Source of the DNA: an uncultured Prevotella sp.
Lineage (GTDB): Bacteria > Bacteroidota > Bacteroidia > Bacteroidales > Bacteroidaceae
Direction: 5' to 3'
DNA: 64,000 bases
Assembly: GCA_946612625.1 (NCBI GenBank)
Contig: CAMOEW010000001.1
Span: 1 to 64,000, forward strand
Positions 21,237 through 33,606 of the stretch are shown here, piece by piece. How positions within the stretch are numbered: position 1 is the stretch's first letter; each line of letters begins with the position of its first letter. A model generated the notes under the pieces. It saw only the letters and a list, made by a program, of their open reading frames with translations, had not been told where the DNA came from and did not search any database. The position numbers and the translations under genes are program-made.

Positions 21237-22394
21237 ATGAAGAGACTTTTAATAATATTTGCAGCTGTTGTGGCGATAACCTGTAACGCCCAGCAGTGGA
21301 CGGGCACCTGGGCTACTGCTACCGAGGCTCCCGGTAAGGGCGACATGCCAAAGACCTCTCTTGCCAACCGCACGCTTCGGCAGATTATCCATGTGTCGCT
21401 CGGAGGCAAGACCCTACGGCTGAAACTTTCAAACGAGTTCAGCCATCAGGCCGTTGACATCAAGGCTGTTTATATCGCCGACGCCTCCGGTGCATGGCAC
21501 ATTGATACAAAGAGTGCTAAATACCTGAAGTTCGCAGGAAAGAAGAACATCACCATCGAGGCAGGCAAGACGGTCATCTCCGATGCTCTCAACTACGAAC
21601 TAAAGCCCTTGCAGCGATTGGCAGTCACCATCAGCTATGGCGACAACGTGCCTAATACTGCAACCTGTCACCGTGGCTCTCGCACCACATCTTATATAAT
21701 AGAAGGAGAAGGAAAGCCAAAGGCCGACTTCACAGCAGCCGAAACCCTCGAACATTGGTATAACATCAGCAGTCTTGATGTCCTCACTGATGAAAGGCCC
21801 CGATGCGTGGTGGCACTCGGCAACTCAATCACCGACGGACGCGGAACGACTACCGATGCCCAAAATCGCTGGACTGATTTTCTCGCTGAGAACGCAGAGG
21901 GGAAGATGGGCGTACTGAACCTTGGTATCGGCGGCACGTGCATGACCATGGCTCCCTGGCAGAACTGTGGGCGTGTTCGCTTCGACCGTGACGTGCTGGG
22001 ACAGACAGGTGTAACCGACCTCATCGTGTTTTACGGTGTCAATGACATAGGTGGTGCGAAGGGGCAGTATGAGGTTGTTGCCGACTCTCTCATCCACACC
22101 TACCAGACTTTCATACGCAAGGCTCACAACAATGGCATGAGGATTTACCTCGCAACCATCACCGCTTTCGGAAAAAGTTTCTATGCCTCGCATTTCCATG
22201 AAGCTACGCGTCAGGTGGTAAACGATTGGATACGTTCATGCAAGGATGCCGACGGCATCATCGACTTCGATGCCGCCACGCGCAACCCTGCACATCCCGA
22301 CTGTTGTCTTCCTCAGTATCAAAGCGATTGGCTTCATCTGAACCCTGCCGGATATGAGCTTTTAGGAAAGATTGCTTGGGATAAAATAAAGTGA
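21237..22394 (+). CDS. SGNH/GDSL esterase, probable polysaccharide deacetylase
   Basis: The ATG at 21,237 gives a clean signal peptide (MKRLLIIFAAVV...CNAQ). An in-frame GTG at 21,225 overlapping the GH98 stop is a weaker alternative. The SGNH blocks are visible: ALGNSITDG (Ser), the Gly block NLGIGG, FYGVND (Asn) and DWLHLNP (Asp-x-x-His). The N-terminal 150 residues form a beta-domain of the kind found in larger GDSL esterases. In this position an acetylxylan esterase role is likely but not proven. It sits between the GH98 and CotH genes, four nucleotides from the latter. Confidence 0.82.
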   Translation: MKRLLIIFAAVVAITCNAQQWTGTWATATEAPGKGDMPKTSLANRTLRQIIHVSLGGKTLRLKLSNEFSHQAVDIKAVYIADASGAWHIDTKSAKYLKFAGKKNITIEAGKTVISDALNYELKPLQRLAVTISYGDNVPNTATCHRGSRTTSYIIEGEGKPKADFTAAETLEHWYNISSLDVLTDERPRCVVALGNSITDGRGTTTDAQNRWTDFLAENAEGKMGVLNLGIGGTCMTMAPWQNCGRVRFDRDVLGQTGVTDLIVFYGVNDIGGAKGQYEVVADSLIHTYQTFIRKAHNNGMRIYLATITAFGKSFYASHFHEATRQVVNDWIRSCKDADGIIDFDAATRNPAHPDCCLPQYQSDWLHLNPAGYELLGKIAWDKIK

Positions 22395-22398
22395 AACC

Positions 22399-26453
<4,055 letters not shown>

Positions 26454-26491
26454 TTACATAAATAGTAGTTAGTAGTTTGTTTCAAAGAGTT

Positions 26492-28411
26492 ATGAGGAAA
26501 GTCATTTTCACATTCGTCACCCTTATAGGCATTGTAAGCACACAGGCACGCGAAGCCACTGTAGAGAGTCCCGACAAGCGTATTCAAGTGATAGTATCGG
26601 ATAATATCAACGGACAGCCACAATACGAAGTGAGGCTCGACGGGCAGACAGTGGTTAGTCCGTCACTATTAGGACTGAAGCTGAATTGCGCCGACCTCTC
26701 CTCCGGATTCACACTAACTGATGTTACGGGTGAGGAAGTTACGCGTGACTATGACCTGAAGAATATCAAGCAGAGCCATGTCAGCTATCATGCAAATGCC
26801 CTGACGGTACAATTGTCGCAGCACGACCGCCCGGCAATGAACATCCGCTTTCAGGTGAGCAACCGCGACGTGGCATTCCGCTACGAGCTGCTGCCGATGA
26901 AGAACACCATCGCAGCCGTAATCAATGCGGAAACCACAGAGTTCCGTCTGCCCGAAGCCACCACATCGTTTCTCTGCCCCCAGTCGAAGGCGATGACAGG
27001 CTTTGCACGCACAGCTCCAAGCTACGAGACGCGCTACGCCTTCGACGAGCCTATAGGCAAGAACGGATGGGGATTCGGATATACGTTCCCCTGCCTGTTC
27101 AAGAGTCCAGCCGCATGGGTACTCATATCCGAGACCGGCACCGATGGCGGTTACGTGGGCTGCCACCTCCAGTATTCCGACGGCGCCTACTCCATAGCCT
27201 TCCCTAAGGAAGACGAATGCAACGGATGGGGCTCAACTGGAGTACAGACATCACTGCCATGCGCAACCCCCTGGCGCACCATCACCATAGGCACGCTCAA
27301 GGACATCACCGAGACAACCGTAGCATGGGACTTGGTAAGCCCGAAATACAAGGCGTCGCAGGAATACACTTACGGCAAGGGCACATGGTCGTGGATCATC
27401 GGCATGGACAGCTCATGCAACTACGACGAGCAGAAGCGCTACATCGACTTCTCGGCTGCCATGGGCTATCAGTCGGTGCTCATCGATGCGTTCTGGGACA
27501 AGCAGATAGGCTACGACCGCATTGCCGAACTGGCACGCTACGGTCGTTCAAAGGGCGTGGGACTTTTTCTCTGGTATAACAGCAACGGCTCCTGGAATGA
27601 CGCTCCGCAGACTCCTATCGGCAAGATGAACCACCAGGCCGAGCGACGCCGCGAGATGAAATGGATGCACGATACCGGCATCCGAGGCATCAAGGTTGAT
27701 TTCTTCGGAGGCGACAAACAGCAGATGATGCAACTCTACGAAGACATCCTTACCGATGCCAACGAGTTCGGACTGCTCGTCATCTTCCACGGATGTACAC
27801 TGCCGCGTGGATGGGAGATGATGTATCCGAACTATGCTGCGTCCGAAGCAGTGCTCGCATCGGAGAATCTGCACTTCGGCCAGGAGTTCAACGACAACGA
27901 GGCAAAGGCGTGCGGAGCCACATACCCTTTCACGCGCAATACCGTGGGTTCGATGGACTTTGGAGGCTCGGCCTTGAACAAGTTCTACAATGCCAACAAC
28001 AATAAAGGCACTCGCCGCATTACGTCAGACGTGTATGCCCTTGCTACGGCGGTGCTTTTCCAGAGTGCCGTGCAGCACTTTGCCCTCGCTCCGAACAACC
28101 TCACCGACGCCCCATCATGGGCCATCGACTTCATGAAGGCGGTGCCTACGACGTGGGACGAACTGCAATTCATCGACGGCTACCCGGGTCGCTACGTAAT
28201 CTTCGCCCGTCGTAGCGGCGACAAATGGTATATAGCAGGAGTAAACGCCGGCAAAGAACCTCTGAGCACGACTCTCTCACTTCCGATGCTGGAAAAGGGC
28301 AGCAGCGTAAGTCTATATCTGAATAACCGGCTGACCACAGCGAAAATCTCAAAGAAGCAGACCTTGCATGTTGACATTCCGAGCAATGGCGGAGTGGTGA
28401 TTAAGAATTAA
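26492..28411 (+). CDS. GH97 retaining-type glycosidase (second copy)
   Basis: Start chosen at ATG 26,492 (MRKVIFTFVTLIGIVST). The upstream in-frame TTG at 26,477 would spoil the signal peptide. It is a single-domain-set GH97 protein of 639 aa: N-terminal supersandwich, TIM barrel and C-terminal beta domain. D403 in GIKVDFFGGDK occupies the retaining nucleophile position, as in the GH97-DUF3237 gene, so alpha-galactosidase is the likely activity. It lacks the DUF3237 part. The two GH97 proteins share long stretches (FHGxTxPRGW, PFTRNxxGSMD) but are clearly diverged, so they probably differ in substrate. Eighteen nucleotides separate it from GH115. Confidence 0.88.
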   Translation: MRKVIFTFVTLIGIVSTQAREATVESPDKRIQVIVSDNINGQPQYEVRLDGQTVVSPSLLGLKLNCADLSSGFTLTDVTGEEVTRDYDLKNIKQSHVSYHANALTVQLSQHDRPAMNIRFQVSNRDVAFRYELLPMKNTIAAVINAETTEFRLPEATTSFLCPQSKAMTGFARTAPSYETRYAFDEPIGKNGWGFGYTFPCLFKSPAAWVLISETGTDGGYVGCHLQYSDGAYSIAFPKEDECNGWGSTGVQTSLPCATPWRTITIGTLKDITETTVAWDLVSPKYKASQEYTYGKGTWSWIIGMDSSCNYDEQKRYIDFSAAMGYQSVLIDAFWDKQIGYDRIAELARYGRSKGVGLFLWYNSNGSWNDAPQTPIGKMNHQAERRREMKWMHDTGIRGIKVDFFGGDKQQMMQLYEDILTDANEFGLLVIFHGCTLPRGWEMMYPNYAASEAVLASENLHFGQEFNDNEAKACGATYPFTRNTVGSMDFGGSALNKFYNANNNKGTRRITSDVYALATAVLFQSAVQHFALAPNNLTDAPSWAIDFMKAVPTTWDELQFIDGYPGRYVIFARRSGDKWYIAGVNAGKEPLSTTLSLPMLEKGSSVSLYLNNRLTTAKISKKQTLHVDIPSNGGVVIKN

Positions 28412-28428
28412 TAATTAAGAATCCAGAT

Positions 28429-30924
28429 ATGAAGAAACTGCTTATAAGTTTATCCATCATCTTTTGCCAATTATCCATTTGCAGTGCTGCTGCACAGTTC
28501 GTAACATTTTCTCCTGAAGGCGATGCCATATCGCTGAAGGGAGCTCTGATTGTTGTTGACAGCAACGACTACGAATGCGTGAAGATTGCCGCCGCCAACC
28601 TCAGGAAAGACATGGAGGCCGTGATGGGTGCTAACAACGGCGAGGGAACGCCCATCCTCGTGGGAACGCTCGGCAAGAACCGTGAGATAGATGCTCTCAT
28701 GAAAAAACATGGATTGAAGGGCAAGCGCGAGATGTTCATCATCACCACCGACGCCGACCGCATCGTCATTGCCGGCAGCGACCGCCGTGGAACGGTGTAT
28801 GGCATCTATGAGCTTAGCAGGCAGTTGGGAGTGTCGCCATGGTACTGGTGGGCCGACGCTCCGATAGAGAAACATGCTGAAGCATATCTGAAACGTGGGA
28901 CATACACCGACGGCGAACCAGCAGTGGCATTCAGAGGCATCTTCCTCAACGACGAGGCTCCCTGTCTGACCACATGGGTGAAGAACACCTTTGGAACAAA
29001 CTACGGCGGGCATGAGTTCTACGCCAAAGTGTTCGAACTAATACTGCGACTGAAGGGAAACATGATGTGGCCGGCAATGTGGCAGTGGGCGTTCTATGCC
29101 GACGACCCTGAAAACAGCAAGACAGCCGACCGCATGGGTATCATCATGGGCACGAGCCACCACGAACCGATGGCACGCAACCACCAGGAGTATGCCCGCC
29201 GCCGCAAAGACTGGGGCCCGTGGAACTACGAAAAGAACCAGACCAACCTGGACCGGTTCTTCCGCGAGGGCATAGAGCGCATGAACGGCACTGAGGACAT
29301 GGTGACGATAGGTATGCGAGGCGACGGCGACGAGGCCATGAGCGCGGATGCCGACACCAGGCTTCTGCAGCGCATCGTGGAGAACCAGCGGAAAATAATT
29401 GCCGACGTGACAAAGAAACCGGCACGTCAGACCACCCAAGTGTGGGCTCTGTATAAAGAGGTGCTCGACTACTACGACAAGGGGATGCGTGCACCCGACG
29501 ACGTCATCATGCTGCTTTGCGACGACAACTGGGGCAATGTACGACGCGTGCCAAACGCACAGGAGCGGAAGCATCCTGGCGGTTGGGGACTCTACTACCA
29601 CGTGGACTACGTAGGAGCACCGCGCAATTCAAAGTGGTTGAACGTGACACAGACACAACAGATGTATGAACAGCTGTCACTCGCCTACGACTTCGGCATT
29701 CAGCGAATGTGGATTCTGAACGTGGGCGACCTCAAGCCGATGGAATATCCCATCCAGCTGTTCATGGACATGGCATGGAACCCAAAGGAATATACCCAGC
29801 AGAACATCATCGACCACACTTGTAGTTTCTTCGCCGAAAACCTCGGCAATGAAACATCGTTAACTTACAATCGTCAATCGTCTATTGCCCGAGAAGCATC
29901 CGAAATCTACAACACAAACTGTAAATATATGGCACGCGTGACGCCGGAGATGCTCGATGCTCACACATACAATGTCGAGACAGGCGAATGGAAGAGCGTA
30001 ACCGACGACTACCAGCGCTTAGAACTACGGGCATTGCGACTCTTAGACCGCATACCGCTGGAGGCACACGACTTCTACCGACAGACTGTCCTATTCCCCA
30101 TTCAGGCAATGGCGAACCTCTATGACATGTACTACGCACAGGCAATGAACAGCTACCTGGCGAAGCGCAACCTGCCTGAGGCAAACACCTGGGCGGAGCG
30201 CGTCGGCGAATGCTTCAGGCGCGACTCGCTGCTATGCCGCAGCTACAACAAAGACATTGCCGGAGGAAAATGGGACGGCTACATGATTCAGAAGCACATT
30301 GGCTACCGTTCATGGAACGACAACTTCCCGAAGGACATGCTGCCCGAAACGAAACGTGTGGACTACGTGACAACAACGGGTGGCTACACCTTCGAAGCTG
30401 CCAACGGATACATAGCAATGGAGGCAGAGCACTTCTTTGAATCGAAAGCCACCGACGGAACACAATGGACAATATATCCCGACTTTGGCCGCACACTCAG
30501 CGGCGTGGCACTGACACCGTACACCAATGCCACTGGCGACGCTACGCTCACCTACCGCTTCACGCTGCCTGACAACACCCCGAAGACAGTGAAGGTGCAT
30601 GTCATTGTGAAATCAACCCTCGACTTTGAAAACCGTGGAGGACATGAGTATGAGGTGAGCATCGACGGCGGCTTACCACTGACGGTGAACTTCAACCGAA
30701 ACCTCGTTGACCGACAGCCATATATGTACAGCGAGTTCTACCCTACCATCGCTCGCCGCGTGGTTGAAAACACAGTAGAACTACCCATCGGCAGCGGAAG
30801 CAACCACAGTCTGACCATACATCCGAAGCATCCGGGAATAGTATTCGAGAAGATTGTCGTTGACTACGGCGGTTACAAGCGCCAGTATCTCTTCGGAAGC
30901 GAAACGCCGAGAGTAAGAAAATAG
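28429..30924 (+). CDS. GH115 xylan alpha-1,2-glucuronidase
   Basis: Family GH115 removes (4-O-methyl)glucuronic acid from internal or terminal xylose of xylan. The signal peptide is 1-23 (ending AAAQ). The protein has an N-terminal alpha/beta domain, a TIM barrel with RGIFLNDEAP, MMWPAMWQW, GTSHHEPMARNHQEY, MRGDGDEAMS and LLCDDNWGN, a helical domain, and a C-terminal beta-sandwich from about 660. Its 831 aa are normal for the family. It is the last gene of the block: a 41-bp repeat array begins 25 nt after its stop. The DNA of its signal peptide is of the shared type described in the findings. Confidence 0.93.
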   Translation: MKKLLISLSIIFCQLSICSAAAQFVTFSPEGDAISLKGALIVVDSNDYECVKIAAANLRKDMEAVMGANNGEGTPILVGTLGKNREIDALMKKHGLKGKREMFIITTDADRIVIAGSDRRGTVYGIYELSRQLGVSPWYWWADAPIEKHAEAYLKRGTYTDGEPAVAFRGIFLNDEAPCLTTWVKNTFGTNYGGHEFYAKVFELILRLKGNMMWPAMWQWAFYADDPENSKTADRMGIIMGTSHHEPMARNHQEYARRRKDWGPWNYEKNQTNLDRFFREGIERMNGTEDMVTIGMRGDGDEAMSADADTRLLQRIVENQRKIIADVTKKPARQTTQVWALYKEVLDYYDKGMRAPDDVIMLLCDDNWGNVRRVPNAQERKHPGGWGLYYHVDYVGAPRNSKWLNVTQTQQMYEQLSLAYDFGIQRMWILNVGDLKPMEYPIQLFMDMAWNPKEYTQQNIIDHTCSFFAENLGNETSLTYNRQSSIAREASEIYNTNCKYMARVTPEMLDAHTYNVETGEWKSVTDDYQRLELRALRLLDRIPLEAHDFYRQTVLFPIQAMANLYDMYYAQAMNSYLAKRNLPEANTWAERVGECFRRDSLLCRSYNKDIAGGKWDGYMIQKHIGYRSWNDNFPKDMLPETKRVDYVTTTGGYTFEAANGYIAMEAEHFFESKATDGTQWTIYPDFGRTLSGVALTPYTNATGDATLTYRFTLPDNTPKTVKVHVIVKSTLDFENRGGHEYEVSIDGGLPLTVNFNRNLVDRQPYMYSEFYPTIARRVVENTVELPIGSGSNHSLTIHPKHPGIVFEKIVVDYGGYKRQYLFGSETPRVRK

Positions 30925-30949
30925 ATTCTGATTTTTTCAAAGAAATCGT

Positions 30950-31113
30950 AATTCTGAGATTGCGGAAATGCTGTCGTTCGGAGCGATAGGAATTCTGAAA
31001 TCGTGGAAATGCTGTCGTTCGGAGCAATGGGAATTCTGAAACCGCGGAAATGCTGTCGTTCGGAGCGATAGGAATTCTGAAATCGTGGAAATGCTGTCGT
31101 TCGGAGCAACGGG
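30950..31113 (-). repeat. 41-bp tandem repeat array 2 (four units, inverted)
   Basis: Units start at 30,950, 30,991, 31,032 and 31,073, again with an exact 41-bp period and no spacers. A partial fifth unit begins at 31,114. Read on the minus strand they match arrays 1 and 3 best in the CGACAGCATTTCC core. Units 1/3 and 2/4 alternate in a few positions, for example AGCGATAGG versus AGCAATGGG/AGCAACGGG, which suggests duplication of a two-unit block. Confidence 0.9.
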
Positions 31114-31117
31114 AATT

Positions 31118-31136
31118 CTGAATTGAAGCAATTCAG
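31118..31136. terminator. Short perfect hairpin at the end of array 2
   Basis: CTGAATTG, loop AAG, CAATTCAG: an 8-bp perfect stem formed partly from the truncated fifth repeat unit. It lacks a strong T-run, so a terminator role for the GH115 transcript is only possible. Confidence 0.35.
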
Positions 31137-31181
31137 CACCACATCTTTTGTGTCCATTTTGACAGAAAAAAGATAAAAACA

Positions 31182-31212
31182 TTGCCAATTTCAAGAAAAA
31201 AACGTAACTTTG
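31182..31212 (+). promoter_or_regulatory. Predicted promoter of rbfA
   Basis: TTG at 31,182-31,184 and TAACTTTG at 31,205-31,212 are 20 bp apart, with a 59-nt leader before the rbfA ATG. Confidence 0.6.
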
Positions 31213-31271
31213 CATCCGGAATAACTCTTTAGTTATACAGAAGTAAATTTGAAGAGAAAGGAGAAAGGACA

Positions 31272-31607
31272 ATGCAAGAAACAAGGCAAAACAAGATTGC
31301 ACGCCTGCTTCAGAAAGAGCTGAGCGTGATATTCCAAGAACAGACAAGAATGATGCACGGCGTGCTGGTAAGCGTAACACGAGTAAAAGTGTCGCCCGAC
31401 CTCAGCATCTGCACCGCCTATCTGAGCGTCTTCCCAAGCGAGAAAGGCGAGGAGATACTGAACAACATCAATGCGAACGACAAGACGATACGCTACGAAC
31501 TGGGAACGCGCGTGCGCCATCAGCTGCGCATCATTCCCGCGCTACGGTTCTTCATCGACGACAGTCTTGACTACATCGACCGCATAGACGAACTGCTGAA
31601 GAAGTGA
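31272..31607 (+). CDS. rbfA: Ribosome-binding factor A
   Basis: A small KH-fold protein that helps mature the 30S subunit and the 16S rRNA 5' end. The 111 residues cover the full family length. Typical features are the N-terminal RQNKIARLLQKELSVIF helix, VSVTRVKVSPDLSICTAYLSVF and the closing LRFFIDDSLDYIDRIDELL. Cytoplasmic. The stop overlaps the GTG start of the next gene by four bases. It is the first housekeeping gene after the xylan block and has its own promoter. Confidence 0.95.
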   Translation: MQETRQNKIARLLQKELSVIFQEQTRMMHGVLVSVTRVKVSPDLSICTAYLSVFPSEKGEEILNNINANDKTIRYELGTRVRHQLRIIPALRFFIDDSLDYIDRIDELLKK

Positions 31608-32830
31608 ATTTCCCGTTCTATATCGCCCGCAGGTATCTGTTCTCGAAGAAGAGCACCCATGCCATCAACCTCATCAGCGGCATCAGTGTTGCCGGTGTGG
31701 CAGTAGCTACCATGGCTCTTGTGGTAACACTAAGTGTGTTCAACGGATTCCACGACCTCATAGCATCACTGTTCACCAACTTCGACCCACAGCTGAAGAT
31801 TGAGCCGCTGAAAGGAAAGGCAGCACCAGCCGACGACCCTCTGCTCATACAAATAAAGAGTCTGCCGCAGATTGAGGTGGCAACGGAGTGCGTGGAAGAC
31901 CAGGCAATAGCAATGTACAACGGCCGACAGGCAATGGTGATGATAAAAGGAGTTGACGACAACTTCGACAGCCTGACGTATATCCGTGACATTCTCGTGG
32001 GCGAAGGGACATACGAGCTTCATGCAGCCGACCTCGACTTCGGCATTCCCGGAATACGGCTGGCCGAGGTGCTCGCCACAGGATATAACTATGAGCATCC
32101 TCTGAAAATCTTTGCACCACGGCGCGAGGGGCAACTCGACATGACCGATCCCACCGACGGCTTCGTTGAAGACGAACTGTATTCACCGGGTGTGCTGTTC
32201 AATGTGATGCAGGCAAAATACGACCGCAACTACATCGTAACGAGCATTGGCTTCGCCCGCCGTCTGTTCGACCGTCAGGGAATGCTGTCGTCGTTGGAAC
32301 TGCGACTGAAAAACGGAAGCGATTTCGAAGCGGTCAAAAGCCGCATAAAGGAGATAGCCGGCGACAAATACAGCGTAAAAGACCGGTATGAACAGCAGGA
32401 CGACACCTTCCGCATCATGAAGGTGGAGAAACTCATTGCCTATCTTTTCCTTACGTTTATACTGATAGTGGCTTGCTTCAACATCATCGGCTCACTGTCA
32501 ATGTTGATGATCGACAAGAAAAACGATGTGGTAACACTGCGCAACCTTGGAGCCAACGACCGGCAGATAGTGCACATATTCCTTTTCGAAGGGCGTATGA
32601 TATCCTTTATGGGAGCATGGATAGGAGTATTACTCGGACTGCTGCTATGCTGGCTACAGCAGCAGTTCGGAATAGTGAGCCTTGGCAAGTCGGCTGGTAC
32701 ATTCATCATAGATGCATACCCTGTGAGCGTGCATCCCACAGACATCGTGCTCATCTTCATCACCGTAATCGCAGCAGGTTTCCTCTCGGTATGGTATCCA
32801 GTGCGATACTTCGCAAAGCGGCTATTGTAA
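31604..32830 (+). CDS. LolC/LolE-type ABC transporter permease
   Basis: An inner-membrane permease of the FtsX/MacB superfamily, probably for lipoprotein release (Lol system). One transmembrane helix near the N-terminus (ISGISVAGVAVATMALVVTLSVFNG), a large periplasmic domain (about 50-270) and three C-terminal helices (from LIAYLFLTFILIVACFNIIGSL) fit this. The start is a GTG whose last bases overlap the rbfA stop (GTGA), which implies translational coupling. The 3' end overlaps the convergent ion-channel gene by nine nucleotides. An ATPase partner is not in the window. Confidence 0.85.
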   Translation: MNFPFYIARRYLFSKKSTHAINLISGISVAGVAVATMALVVTLSVFNGFHDLIASLFTNFDPQLKIEPLKGKAAPADDPLLIQIKSLPQIEVATECVEDQAIAMYNGRQAMVMIKGVDDNFDSLTYIRDILVGEGTYELHAADLDFGIPGIRLAEVLATGYNYEHPLKIFAPRREGQLDMTDPTDGFVEDELYSPGVLFNVMQAKYDRNYIVTSIGFARRLFDRQGMLSSLELRLKNGSDFEAVKSRIKEIAGDKYSVKDRYEQQDDTFRIMKVEKLIAYLFLTFILIVACFNIIGSLSMLMIDKKNDVVTLRNLGANDRQIVHIFLFEGRMISFMGAWIGVLLGLLLCWLQQQFGIVSLGKSAGTFIIDAYPVSVHPTDIVLIFITVIAAGFLSVWYPVRYFAKRLL

Positions 32831-33586
32831 GGTTTCTGCCTCAGTTTTGCCCTTCTTCTCTTTTCTCGACTTAATCTCGTCCAAATAGCCTGCGGTTATA
32901 ATACCCGACGGAAGTGCTATGATGGCTATGCCGACCATAGACGAGATGATGCTGATGACACGACCCACATTGGAAATTGGATACAAATCACCGTAGCCCA
33001 CAGTAGTCAATGTACACGCTGCCCAGTAAAAAGCGTCGAAGAAGTTGCTGAACAGGTATTCGCCCGTCTCTGGGTTGATGTCTTCTTCGGCATTAAACAT
33101 AATCAAGGCTGTGATGAAGATGTAGAACAGTGCTAAAGAAAGCACCGTGTATAGAATATTCCTCTGTCGCCTTACGACAGCAAGTATAATCCCGAGTGGC
33201 TCAAAATATCTGATGAACTTGAACACCCTGAGCACTTTCAGCAAACGAGACACACGAACCACTTTGAACGTTTGGCTTAGCAGGTTTAGCGTCGGGAGTA
33301 TTGAGAGAAGGTCGATAATTGCCATTATCGTAAAGGGATAAACGACGAATGCCTTCCATCCCTTCCTGTTACTGCTCATGTCGGCCGTCAGCCATCTCAA
33401 AATATAATCGACAATAAAACAGATGCCTGAGACAAGGTCAAACCACCAAAACAAAGGATGATGTCCCTTGAACATCAGTGGAGTAATGCCCACAACTATG
33501 GCAGCAAGCATTACATAGTCGTATAGATGTGAGGCACAACCCTCATTGCGAGCCTCAACTAACTGATAAATGTCTTTTCGGGTCAT
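32822..33586 (-). CDS. Voltage-gated-type potassium channel
   Basis: A six-helix ion transport protein of the voltage-gated cation channel superfamily. The S4-like segment carries regularly spaced basic residues (about 108-126, KVVRVSRLLKVLRVFKFIR), and the pore loop has the K+ selectivity filter TTVGYGD (194-200). The N-terminus is short and cytosolic, and the C-terminus is a short charged helix. It is the last gene of a minus-strand run, 20 nt after the TonB receptor gene. A role in membrane potential or osmotic balance is general family knowledge. Confidence 0.9.
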   Translation of the reverse strand: MTRKDIYQLVEARNEGCASHLYDYVMLAAIVVGITPLMFKGHHPLFWWFDLVSGICFIVDYILRWLTADMSSNRKGWKAFVVYPFTIMAIIDLLSILPTLNLLSQTFKVVRVSRLLKVLRVFKFIRYFEPLGIILAVVRRQRNILYTVLSLALFYIFITALIMFNAEEDINPETGEYLFSNFFDAFYWAACTLTTVGYGDLYPISNVGRVISIISSMVGIAIIALPSGIITAGYLDEIKSRKEKKGKTEAETLQ

Positions 33587-33606
33587 ACTCCGCCTTTATT
33601 AAGATT

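Larger units (their letters stand above)
30925..31271. other. Intergenic region after the xylan block
   Basis: It holds 41-bp repeat array 2, a perfect 8-bp hairpin and the promoter of rbfA. The reading frames through it only encode the repeat (FPRFQNSYRSERQHF-like peptides on the minus strand) and are not supported as genes. Confidence 0.8.

Noticed and set aside
30743..31380. Minus-strand ORFs with repeated FPRFQNSYRSERQHF peptides
   Set aside because: They are the 41-bp repeat read in shifting frames (41 is not a multiple of three) plus noncoding flanks or antisense of GH115 and rbfA.
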